DNA of 29,774 bases from an uncultured Solirubrobacter sp. (GTDB taxonomy: Bacteria > Actinomycetota > Thermoleophilia > Solirubrobacterales > Solirubrobacteraceae). Of this stretch, positions 23,263-29,774 are shown piece by piece. Under the pieces are notes generated by a model. That model saw only the letters and a list, made by a program, of their open reading frames with translations. It had not been told where the DNA came from and ran no database searches. Where the stretch lies: assembly GCA_937871635.1 (NCBI GenBank), contig CALMNS010000570.1:1-29774 (forward strand), written 5' to 3'. The position numbers and the translations under genes are program-made. The first letter of the stretch is position 1; every line of letters begins with the position of its first letter.

Positions 23263-24253
23263 GTCGTGTCTCCTCTCGTGGTGTGACGGTGTGCGGGGCT
23301 CCGGCGTGGGGCTCGTCGAGGCCGTGCCACTCGCGAAGGAAGGCGTGCTGGCGCTGGTGCCACTCGTCCGCGGAGGGAGCGAGCCGCGTCATCCCGAGCG
23401 AGCCATGCAGGTGCCCGGGCCAGCGCACGGCGATCGCCGGGACGCCGGCGGCTCGGAGCCGCGCCGCGTACTGCTCACCGTCGTCGCGCAGCAGGTCGTA
23501 CTCGGCCGTCGCGATCAGCGCCGGCGGCAGGCCGGCCAGATCGGGGGCCAGCAGGGGGGAGGCGTAGGGATCGGAGCGGTCCTCGGGGTGGCAGTAGTCG
23601 GCGACCTCGAGCGCGAGCCGCTCGCGGGTGAGCATGGCGCCGTGGGCGAGGTCGTCGATCGAGGCCTGGGACATCGTCAGGTCGAGCATCGGGACCTCGA
23701 GGCTCTGGGCGAGCACGTCGGGAGCGCCGCGGTCGCGGGCCATCAGCGTCGCCGCCGCTGCGAGGTTGGCGCCGGATGACACTCCGCCGACGGAGATCCG
23801 GCCGGCATCGAGGCCCAGCTCGGCGGCGGTCGACGCGACCCAGCCGAGCGCGGCGTAGCAGTCCTCGACGGGGACCGGGAAGCGATGCTCGGGCGCCCAG
23901 CGGTGAGCGACCGAGACCACGGCGCAGCCGACCCGGTACGCGATCCGGCTGCAGGCCAGGTCGCTCTGGTCCAGGGTCCCCATCCACCACCCGCCGCCGT
24001 GGACGAAGAGATGGCAGCCGACCGTCTCCGTGACCTCGGAGCGATAGACGCGAACGGTGATCGCACCGCCGGCCACCCGGACGCGGCAGTCGACGTGTGG
24101 CGCGGTCGGGACGGGCTCGACCGTGTGCGCTTGCTGCAGGTCGATGCCGGCGTGGACCTGCTCCCGACGCTGGGCGACCGGCGTCGCCGGGTCAGGCGCT
24201 CCTGCCGCACGGATACGGGCTAGCAACGGTTCGAGCTCTGGGAGGACGGGCAC
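23246..24253 (-). CDS. Alpha/beta hydrolase, HSL-type esterase
   Basis: The preferred start is the GTG at 24253; the frame continues to an ATG at 24310, but that would place the operator inside the gene. About 335 residues. The HSL family mark 'FVHGGGWWMGTL' forms the oxyanion hole, the nucleophile Ser is in 'GVSSGANLAAA', the Asp in 'IATAEYDLLRDDGEQY', and the His in 'WPGHLHGSLGM'. 'HRWAPEHRFPVPVEDCYAAL' is also typical. It hydrolyses short-chain acyl esters or similar. TACAGT (plus-strand 24263-24268, read on the minus strand) ends nine bases before the GTG, suggesting a leaderless mRNA. It is divergent from a TetR gene that probably controls it. Confidence 0.9.
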   Translation of the reverse strand: MPVLPELEPLLARIRAAGAPDPATPVAQRREQVHAGIDLQQAHTVEPVPTAPHVDCRVRVAGGAITVRVYRSEVTETVGCHLFVHGGGWWMGTLDQSDLACSRIAYRVGCAVVSVAHRWAPEHRFPVPVEDCYAALGWVASTAAELGLDAGRISVGGVSSGANLAAAATLMARDRGAPDVLAQSLEVPMLDLTMSQASIDDLAHGAMLTRERLALEVADYCHPEDRSDPYASPLLAPDLAGLPPALIATAEYDLLRDDGEQYAARLRAAGVPAIAVRWPGHLHGSLGMTRLAPSADEWHQRQHAFLREWHGLDEPHAGAPHTVTPREETRRAHRT

Positions 24254-24272
24254 TGGGAAAAGACTGTAGCGA

Positions 24273-24286
24273 CTCGAAGTTTCGAG
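24273..24286. promoter_or_regulatory. Palindromic operator between esterase and TetR genes
   Basis: CTCGAA-GT-TTCGAG is a perfect dyad with six-base arms. It sits just upstream of the TACAGT box of the esterase and 36 bases before the TetR start, so one dimer could control both. CATAAT (24309-24314) may be the TetR -10. Confidence 0.55.
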
Positions 24287-24322
24287 CGTAACCAGTATTG
24301 GAGCTGCCATAATCGCCGCACT

Positions 24323-24994
24323 GTGGACTCGTCAGAAGAGGCCGAGCAACCGCTGGGCCTGCGAGAGCGCAAGAAGCGGCGCACGCGCGGGTTGATCGCC
24401 GAGACGGCGCGGCGGCTCTTCTTCGAACGAGGCTTCGAGGCCACGACCGTGGCGGACATCGCCCGCGCAGCCGAGGTCGCCGAGCAGACGGTCTTCAACT
24501 ACTTCCCGACCAAGGAGGATCTCTTCTACAGCGGCTTCGAGGCGTTCGAGGCGGAGATGCTCTCTGTCGTAGGCCAACGCGAGCGGGGGGAATCGGCACT
24601 CTCTGCCTTCGCCCGCTTCGTCCTCAAGCCCCGGGGCGTGTTCGCGATGGAAGACGCTGACCCCGCCGAGGCCACGAGGCGGGTCCAGGCGATCACTCGC
24701 CTGGTGACCGACAGCCCAGCCCTCCAGGCGCGCGAGCGAGAGATCTTCGCGCGATACACGGCGGCGCTTGCGCAGCTGCTCGCCGACGAGACCGGGGCCG
24801 ACTCAGACCGCTTAGAGCCTTGGGTCGCCGCCCACGCGATGATGGGAGTCCACCGCGCCGGCATCGACTACGTCCGGCGCCGGACGCTCGCCGGAGCAGG
24901 CGTTCCCGAGCTCGCCCGCGAGCTTCCCCGGCAATCCACGCTCGCGATCGAATCGCTCGAGCGCGGTCTCGGTGGATACGCGGTCAAGGGCTGA
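24323..24994 (+). CDS. TetR family transcriptional regulator
   Basis: This 223-residue protein starts at a GTG that lies nine bases after CATAAT, with no Shine-Dalgarno, so translation may be leaderless. The DNA-binding domain covers residues 15-65: 'RKKRRTRGLIAETARRLFFE', 'FEATTVADIARAAEVAEQTV' and 'FNYFPTKEDLFY', the classic TetR pattern. The C-terminal ligand domain (about 80-220) is all-helical and specific to a subgroup. It diverges from the esterase gene with a palindrome between, so it most likely represses the esterase/SnoaL operon in response to its substrate. Ligand unknown. Confidence 0.92.
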   Translation: MDSSEEAEQPLGLRERKKRRTRGLIAETARRLFFERGFEATTVADIARAAEVAEQTVFNYFPTKEDLFYSGFEAFEAEMLSVVGQRERGESALSAFARFVLKPRGVFAMEDADPAEATRRVQAITRLVTDSPALQAREREIFARYTAALAQLLADETGADSDRLEPWVAAHAMMGVHRAGIDYVRRRTLAGAGVPELARELPRQSTLAIESLERGLGGYAVKG

Positions 24995-25158
24995 TGAGCC
25001 CAGGTTCCCTCCGCGGGGCTCGCCGCTTGGTCACGGTGGTTCGAGGCCGCCGCGCCGTATCGCGCATGGAGGACGGCGCCAGGGGGCGAGGACGGGAACG
25101 AGCATGCCCGCGTCCGGCCGACGGCCGCGGCGATCTTGTCGGCGATGACCTCGATTGA

Positions 25159-25350
25159 ATCGCGTGCCGTTTGGAAACCGGCGATATCGACGATCAGCTG
25201 TTCCCCTTGCACGGCGTCGTGGACCTGTTCGTGGCGCTCCGCTCGACCGACAAGCGCCTGCACGTGATCGTCGGGGCGCACAGGGACGCCCCCCCGGACG
25301 AGGATCAGAACACGATCCGGTTCCTCGCGCGCCGCCTGGGGGCAGCATGA
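25159..25350 (+). pseudogene. C-terminal remnant of an alpha/beta hydrolase
   Basis: An open frame from a stop at 25156-25158 to a TGA at 25348-25350 reads 'DDQLFPLHGVVDLFVALRS', 'DKRLHVIVGAHRDAPPDEDQ' and 'FLARRLGAA'. It resembles the last strand and His-loop of dienelactone- or esterase-type hydrolases ('LHGVVDLFVAL' then 'KRLHVIVGAH' with the catalytic-type His). There is no matching N-terminal part upstream: 24995-25158 is not coding in any frame I recognise. A TTG at 25171 could start a 59-residue peptide, but a decayed gene end is more likely. Confidence 0.45.
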
Positions 25351-25470
25351 CCTGTTCTCACGGGCCCGCCCGCGACGCCATGATGCTCGAGCGGGAGCGG
25401 CGGGCCAGGACGACGGCGTCGGCGGCGCGGTCCCGGACGGCGCGGAACACGCTCCTGTCACGCTGCACCG

Positions 25471-26425
25471 ATGCGCATCGCCATCCTCGCCGTGCTGATG
25501 ACGCTCGGGTTCACTGCTCCCGCCCAGGCGACGATCGCTTGGATCGATACGCGGACCGACGCCGTCCGTGTGGCCGAGGACGACGGCACGTCGCCGCGCT
25601 CACTGGGCCCGGGAGACACTCCCCAGGTCTCCCCGGATGGGCGACTCGTGGCGTTCCGGCGGGTGACCGCCGGCACCCTGGACGGCGAGCTGGTCCTCGC
25701 CCCGGTCGACGGCTCCGCTCCGCCTCGCCGGCTCGCGCTCAGCGCGTACGCCCTGGCGTTCACCCCGGACGGAGGTCGCGTCGTCGGGGTAGACACTCGA
25801 CGCTCCGTCCTCCGGCTCGTCTCGATCCCGGTCGCGGGTGGTCCGGCGGTTGCGTTGCTCGAGACGGAGGATCTGCTCGGCCTGGTCGTGGGCTTCCCGG
25901 ACCCCGCGACCGTCACCCTCAGCCTGTTCGAGGACGACCTGCGAGCCCGCGTCGGTGGACGTCCCGCTGGCCGGCGGTGCTCCGCGGGTCCGCGCGCGTC
26001 GGGTCTTCGTACGTGCCGCACTCGCTCCGTCTGGCCGGCTCGCGGTCAATCGGCTCACGGCCGGATTGCACGTCCAGTCGCTCGAGGTGAGCGATCCCCG
26101 CCGCGTGCTCGAGCGGAGCTCCACCAACGTGAATCCCCTCCTCAGCCCCGTGGCCTGGCTTCCGGGCGAGCGTGAGCTGCTGGTCGAGAACTCCGTCCGG
26201 CTGTCGAAGGACGGCAGCGACGTGGAGGTGATCGACGTCGAGACGCGACGTCGACGCATCCTGGCCCGCCGGGTCGACGCCGTTCACGGCGTGTCCCGCG
26301 ATGGCAAGCACGTCCTCGTGTCGCGCCGCCGAGGCGGCCCCCGACTGCTGAGCATCCCGATCGCCTCCGGCGGCCGCGCCCGCGTCCTCGCGCGCAACGC
26401 CGAGAACCCCTCCTGGTCGCGCTGA
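25471..26425 (+). CDS. Secreted beta-propeller-like (PD40/TolB-type) protein, frameshifted
   Basis: The ATG at 25471 starts a signal peptide, 'MRIAILAVLMTLGFTAPAQA', with likely cleavage after AQA. Repeats such as 'PRSLGPGDTPQVSPDGRLVA', 'ALAFTPDGGRVVGVD' and, later, 'VHGVSRDGKHVLVSRR' follow the 'SPDGrxva' pattern of WD40-like PD40/TolB blades. The first frame holds until about 25948, then the blades continue in the next frame to a stop at 26425. Removing one C from CCC at 25946-25948 joins them ('DDLRAASVDVPLAGG'). The intact protein would have about 317 residues and be exported, perhaps a binding protein; no enzyme motif is visible. Confidence 0.7.
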
Positions 26426-26521
26426 CCCGCCAGGGGTTCGGCCTCGCCGGCGGACGTCGAGCGCGAGCGGCGCACTGCGCGCGGCGACCAGCGCCGCAGC
26501 CCGCACCGCCCGCCCGGGTCC

Positions 26522-27202
26522 CTACGGGCTGGGCGGCGTGCCGCCGTCGCTGCGGCTCGTGATGCCCAGTGCGTTGACCCAGAGCTGGGTCAACGTCTCG
26601 ATCAGCTCGTCGCGCTCCCACTCCTCGCCGAGCACGTAGGTGTAGTAGGCCATGCGCCCGACCATGCTCGAAAGGGCCGACGCGGCCAAGGCGGCGTCGA
26701 TCGAAGCGTCGGCGATGCCGCGCCGTTGCAACTCGCGAATGGCCTTGGCGTTGCGCTTGCCGAACGCGGCGGAGCGCCGGCGCCGGAACTGCTGGACGCC
26801 CTCGTCGGCGATCGCCACCTCCTCGAGGAGGCCCATGAGTCGCGCGTTGCGCGCATAGGCGTCGAGGTAGGCCTCGTTCGACGCCCGCACCACCTCGACC
26901 GGGTCGTCGCCGTGACCCATCTCGCGCACCTGCGGGTAGAGCATCTCGTCCTGCACTTCCTCGAGCACCGCCGCGAAGATGTCCTGCTTGCCCTTGAAGT
27001 ACGTGTAGAAGGATCCGGTGGCGGTCTGCGCCTCGTCGGTGATGTCGGTCAGCCGGGCGTTGGCGTAGCCGTCGCGCTCGAACACGACGCGGGCGGCCTG
27101 GACCAGCGCCGCCCGGGTGCGCATCCCCCGCGCGCTGCGCGGTACCACCGTCGGTCCGCTGTCGCCGCGGGGGCGACTCCGTCGATCGCTTCGAGCAGCC
27201 AC
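26522..27202 (-). CDS. TetR family transcriptional regulator
   Basis: This 226-residue protein starts at a GTG with AGGA eight bases upstream. An N-terminal basic extension of about 25 residues precedes the helix-turn-helix: 'MRTRAALVQAARVVFERDGY', 'ARLTDITDEAQTATGSFYTY' and 'FKGKQDIFAAVLEEV' (residues 27-85). The C-terminal domain shows 'MVGRMAYYTYVLGEEWERDE', typical of the subgroup near fatty-acid and steroid CoA-ligase genes. It lies downstream of, and on the same strand as, the acyl-CoA ligase and SDR genes, separated by a hydrolase remnant. It may regulate that lipid or acyl-CoA set. Effector unknown. Confidence 0.9.
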   Translation of the reverse strand: MAARSDRRSRPRGDSGPTVVPRSARGMRTRAALVQAARVVFERDGYANARLTDITDEAQTATGSFYTYFKGKQDIFAAVLEEVQDEMLYPQVREMGHGDDPVEVVRASNEAYLDAYARNARLMGLLEEVAIADEGVQQFRRRRSAAFGKRNAKAIRELQRRGIADASIDAALAASALSSMVGRMAYYTYVLGEEWERDELIETLTQLWVNALGITSRSDGGTPPSP

Positions 27203-27314
27203 GGGCTCATCCTAGTCCACGGTCCGGCGGGGTCAGGCGAGGCTGAGCTCGTCGTCAACTCTCGCGTTCGCCGCCCCGTGAGCGAGCGGGCACTGAGGGC
27301 CGTGGAGGGTGCGC

Positions 27315-27506
27315 TCAGCGGGCGGGGACGACGCGGGGCAGGCGCCACAGCTCCGAGTGGGGCAGGTGCTCGTCCATCTCGTCGGCCCACTCGGTGGGAC
27401 GCGGCATGTCCTGCTCGCCGGTGATGATCAAGGTCGGCGCGTTGGTGCGCGAGAGCGAACCGACCACGCTCTCGCGCTCGATCACGCCCGAGATGGCCGA
27501 CGCCAC
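27315..27506 (-). pseudogene. C-terminal remnant of an alpha/beta hydrolase
   Basis: The frame 'ISGVIERESVVGSLSRTNAP', 'TLIITGEQDMPRPTEWADEM' and 'EHLPHSELWRLPR' is clearly the late core strand and Asp-bearing loop of an alpha/beta hydrolase (the 'APTLIITGEQD' block). It ends at a stop soon after, without the catalytic His region that should follow, and nothing matching the N-terminal two thirds is found: it starts 18 bases after the stop of the acyl-CoA ligase. The rest of 27203-27314 has no gene. I take it as a fragment left by deletion. Confidence 0.55.
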
Positions 27507-27524
27507 TCCGACTTGAGACTGACG

Positions 27525-29045
27525 TCAACTCCGTCGGGCGGAGCCCTCGCTCGGGCGCAGCGCCTCGCGGTCGATCTCGCGCTTAAGGATCTTGCCGCTG
27601 GGGCCCTTGGGCAGCTCGTCGACCACCCGGAGGAGGCGGGGGACCTTGTAGGCCGCGAGCGTCGCCTTGGCCCACTCGCGCAGCGGCTCGAGCGCGAGCT
27701 CGGCGCCCGGCCGCAGCACGACGACGGCCGCGACCTCCTCGCCCACGTGGTCGTCGGGCACCCCGACCACTGCCGCCTCGACGATGTCGGGATGGCCGTA
27801 GAGGACCTCCTCGACCTCGCGGGGGTAGACGTTGTAGCCGCCTCGGATGATCAGGTCCTTCGTGCGGCCGACGATGCGCACATCGCCGTCGGCGTCGACC
27901 GTCCCCAGATCGCCGGTGCGCAGCCAGCCGCCGTCGTCGAGCACCTCGGCGGTCGCTTCGGGACGACCCCAGTAGCCCTTCATCACCGATGGCCCGCGCA
28001 GGCAGATCTCGCCGACCTCCTCCTCGTCGGCCTGGGTGCCGTCGGCGTGCCGGACCCGGACCTCGCAGCCGGGGAGCGCGATGCCCACCGATCCGGGCTT
28101 GTGCGGTCGGCCGAGCGCGGCGAACGTCGCCGCCCCCGTCGTCTCGGAGAGGCCGTAGCCCTCGAGGATGACGCAGCCCATGCGCTCCTCGACCGCGCGC
28201 AGCACCTCGGTGGGGAGCGACGCGCCGCCCGAGGCGGCGATGCGCAACGTCGCGAAGTCGCTCGGCTCGGCGAGGTCGGCGGCCTGCAGCAGCGCGTTCC
28301 ACATCGTGGGCACCCCGGCCAGCACGGTCAGCCGGTCGCGCCGCAGCATCTCGATGAGCGCGGGGGCCTCGAAGCGCTCGAGCAGGGACAGGCTCGCCCC
28401 GGCGCGCAGGGCGGTGCCCATGACCACCGCCTGGCCGAAGACGTGAAAGAGCGGGAGTGCGGTCCCGTAGCGATCGCTCGGACCGATCTGCATCCTCTCG
28501 ACGAACGCCGTCGCGCAGGCCACGAGGTTGCCGTGCGTGAGCTCGGCGCCCTTCGGCTGACCAGTGGTGCCGGAGGTGTACAGGAGCACCGCCGTCGTGT
28601 CGGGCCCGACGTCCGCGGGCGGCGCGCTCGATGGCGCGGGTGCGAGATTGGCGAGTCCCGCGCGCAACGTCCGGTGGCGCATGCCGGAGGTGGCCATCGC
28701 CCGCGCGCAGGCGTCCTCGGTCCCGTGCCAGGCCAAGGCGAGCGCGACCTGCGCGTCCTTAGCGAAGTACTCGAGCTCGCGCTGGGTGGACATGGTGTTC
28801 GCCGTCACCGCGACGGCGCCGGCGGCGAGCACCCCGTAGTACGCGCCGGCGAACTCGGGCACGCTCGGGCAGACGAGCAGCACGCGATCGCCCGGGCGCA
28901 CCCCGGCCTCGACCAGCTCGTGCGCCACCGCCGCCGCGCGCTCTCGCAGGCGTTCGGCGCTCCACGGCCCGTCCGCCCCGAGGAGCGCCACCTCCTCGGG
29001 CGCACGCGCCGCGCGATGCCACACCGGATCAGCCGCGTTGGACAT
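27525..29045 (-). CDS. Acyl-CoA ligase (class I adenylate-forming, AMP-binding)
   Basis: The ATG at 29045 is preceded by AGGAGGAGGAGC; the protein has 506 residues. The AMP-binding P-loop 'LLYTSGTTGQPKGAELTHGN' is near residues 152-170, the adenine motif 'EGYGLSETTGAATF' is near 300, 'GWLRTGDLGTVDADGDVRIV' near 375, the hinge and C-terminal domain 'IRGGYNVYPREVEEVLYGHP' near 405, and the catalytic Lys in 'KGPSGKILKREI' near 489. All steps of adenylation and CoA transfer are therefore supported. Substrates may be a fatty or aromatic acid; the class is mostly long- or medium-chain acyl. The SDR gene is upstream on the same strand, 72 bases away, and probably in the same operon. Confidence 0.94.
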   Translation of the reverse strand: MSNAADPVWHRAARAPEEVALLGADGPWSAERLRERAAAVAHELVEAGVRPGDRVLLVCPSVPEFAGAYYGVLAAGAVAVTANTMSTQRELEYFAKDAQVALALAWHGTEDACARAMATSGMRHRTLRAGLANLAPAPSSAPPADVGPDTTAVLLYTSGTTGQPKGAELTHGNLVACATAFVERMQIGPSDRYGTALPLFHVFGQAVVMGTALRAGASLSLLERFEAPALIEMLRRDRLTVLAGVPTMWNALLQAADLAEPSDFATLRIAASGGASLPTEVLRAVEERMGCVILEGYGLSETTGAATFAALGRPHKPGSVGIALPGCEVRVRHADGTQADEEEVGEICLRGPSVMKGYWGRPEATAEVLDDGGWLRTGDLGTVDADGDVRIVGRTKDLIIRGGYNVYPREVEEVLYGHPDIVEAAVVGVPDDHVGEEVAAVVVLRPGAELALEPLREWAKATLAAYKVPRLLRVVDELPKGPSGKILKREIDREALRPSEGSARRS

Positions 29046-29117
29046 GCTCCTCCTCCTGGCGCCGGGACGGTCGAGCCCTCGTGGAGCCGACCGCAGAGTG
29101 GACTGGGGACCCCATGC

Positions 29118-29774
29118 TTAGCGCAGCGGGCCGTCGGCCTGCGGCGCAGGGGCGCCCGCGATGCTCTGCCCGCCGTCGACCACCAGGGTCTCGCCGGTGA
29201 TCCAGCTCGCCGCGTCCGAGACGAGGAAGGCGACCGCGCCGGCGACGTCGGCCGGCTCGCCGATGCGCCCGAGCGGCACCCGGGCGCTCACACGGGCCTC
29301 GTCGGCGCTCCACAGCGCCTCCGACAGGCGGGTGCGGACCACACCCGGAGCGACCGCGTTGACCCGCACCCCGGGTGCCAGCTCGAACGCGAGGTGCCGG
29401 GTCAGGTGGATGAGCGCCGCCTTCGAGGCGTTGTAGGCGCCGAGGTCGCGCTCAACGACTAGGCCGCCCATCGAGGCGACGTTGACGATCGCCCCGCCCC
29501 GCTCGCGCATCGCCGCGCGCCAGGCTAAGCCGCTCCAGAGCACCGGCGCCCACTGGTTGACGTCGACCGTCTTCGTGAACCGTGCGCGGTCCTGCTCGAC
29601 CAATGGCCCGAAGGCCGGGTTGGTCCCGGCGTTGTTGACCAGCACATCAAGCCCTCCGAACCGCTCGATCGCGTGCGCGACGCACGCCTCGGCCGCCTCC
29701 TCGTCCGTGGCGTGAGCGGCGAAGCCGGCCGCTCGCTCGTCACCGAGCGAGGCAGCCGCCTCGGCGACCGGCTC
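29118..29774 (-). CDS. Short-chain dehydrogenase/reductase, N-terminus cut by window end
   Basis: The frame is open to the last base of the window (219 codons to the TGA or equivalent stop at 29118), so the Rossmann Gly motif and start lie outside. Visible signatures are 'GLDVLVNNAGTNPAFGPLV', 'AIVNVASMGG' with the catalytic Ser, 'YNASKAALIHLTRHLA' with the Tyr-x3-Lys pair, and 'VRVNAVAPGVVRT' plus 'EPADVAGAVAFLVSDAASWI' and 'TGETLVVDGGQSI' at the C-terminus. This is a classical NAD(P)-dependent oxidoreductase of the FabG-like type acting on a 3-hydroxyacyl or alcohol group. Together with the acyl-CoA ligase, a role in beta-oxidation-like catabolism is likely. The substrate is not given by sequence. 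Confidence 0.93.
   Translation of the reverse strand, partial: EPVAEAAASLGDERAAGFAAHATDEEAAEACVAHAIERFGGLDVLVNNAGTNPAFGPLVEQDRARFTKTVDVNQWAPVLWSGLAWRAAMRERGGAIVNVASMGGLVVERDLGAYNASKAALIHLTRHLAFELAPGVRVNAVAPGVVRTRLSEALWSADEARVSARVPLGRIGEPADVAGAVAFLVSDAASWITGETLVVDGGQSIAGAPAPQADGPLR

Noticed and set aside
24868..25461. 197-residue minus-strand frame downstream of the TetR gene
   Set aside because: It overlaps the TetR 3' end and the plus-strand hydrolase remnant, and has no recognisable segments.
27309..29462. 717-residue plus-strand frame opposite the acyl-CoA ligase and SDR
   Set aside because: It spans two well-supported minus-strand genes and the gap between them; its composition is that of an antisense shadow.
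1..29774. Search for CRISPR repeats, tRNA/rRNA genes, insertion sequences and phage genes
   Set aside because: No regularly spaced repeats, cloverleaf-like sequences, transposase motifs or terminal inverted repeats were seen by eye.

Overview
The base composition is very high in G+C, starts are often GTG or TTG, several mRNAs look leaderless, and the families present (a maleylpyruvate isomerase of the mycothiol-dependent type, IclR, MarR and TetR regulators, VOC and SnoaL proteins, MMPL) point to an actinobacterium. A soil lineage such as the Thermoleophilia is possible, but that placement is inference. I see no rRNA, tRNA, CRISPR array, transposase or phage gene.

Region 1 (1-11,000) is an aromatic-acid catabolic island built around gentisate. 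After the tail of an ABC transporter substrate-binding protein, a minus-strand operon encodes gentisate 1,2-dioxygenase, a maleylpyruvate isomerase-like protein, an epoxide hydrolase-like alpha/beta hydrolase and a SnoaL-like protein. Diverging from it is a 3-hydroxybenzoate 6-hydroxylase-type flavoprotein, then an IclR regulator, then a tightly packed operon of aldehyde dehydrogenase, ThDP-dependent decarboxylase and class II aldolase. A convergent fumarylacetoacetate hydrolase-family gene could serve as fumarylpyruvate hydrolase. Together they suggest: 2-oxo acid -> aldehyde -> aromatic acid -> gentisate -> ring cleavage -> isomerisation -> hydrolysis to pyruvate and fumarate.

Region 2 (11,000-18,000) holds accessory catabolic genes: a VOC protein; a coupled set of a 40-residue ORF, a 3-hydroxyisobutyrate dehydrogenase-family enzyme and a YciI protein; an EthD-like protein; a zinc-free quinone oxidoreductase-like enzyme; and a two-domain extradiol dioxygenase-like protein overlapping a MarR regulator. 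Between 13,170 and 14,100 there is no intact gene, but there is a promoter, a perfect 9-bp inverted repeat, a Shine-Dalgarno sequence and a terminator-like hairpin around a decayed coding remnant.

Region 3 (18,000-24,300) has an ACT/OsmC pair divergent from an ArsR regulator, a dihydrofolate reductase-family protein, a frame-disrupted MMPL transporter whose start runs into a CDGSH iron-sulfur protein, a SnoaL-like protein and an HSL-type esterase.

Region 4 (24,300-29,774) has a TetR regulator divergent from the esterase, an esterase remnant, a frame-disrupted secreted beta-propeller-like protein, a second TetR, another alpha/beta hydrolase remnant, an acyl-CoA ligase and a short-chain dehydrogenase cut by the window end.

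Both disrupted genes (MMPL and beta-propeller) would be restored by removing one C from a CCC run, so sequencing error must be weighed against real decay.
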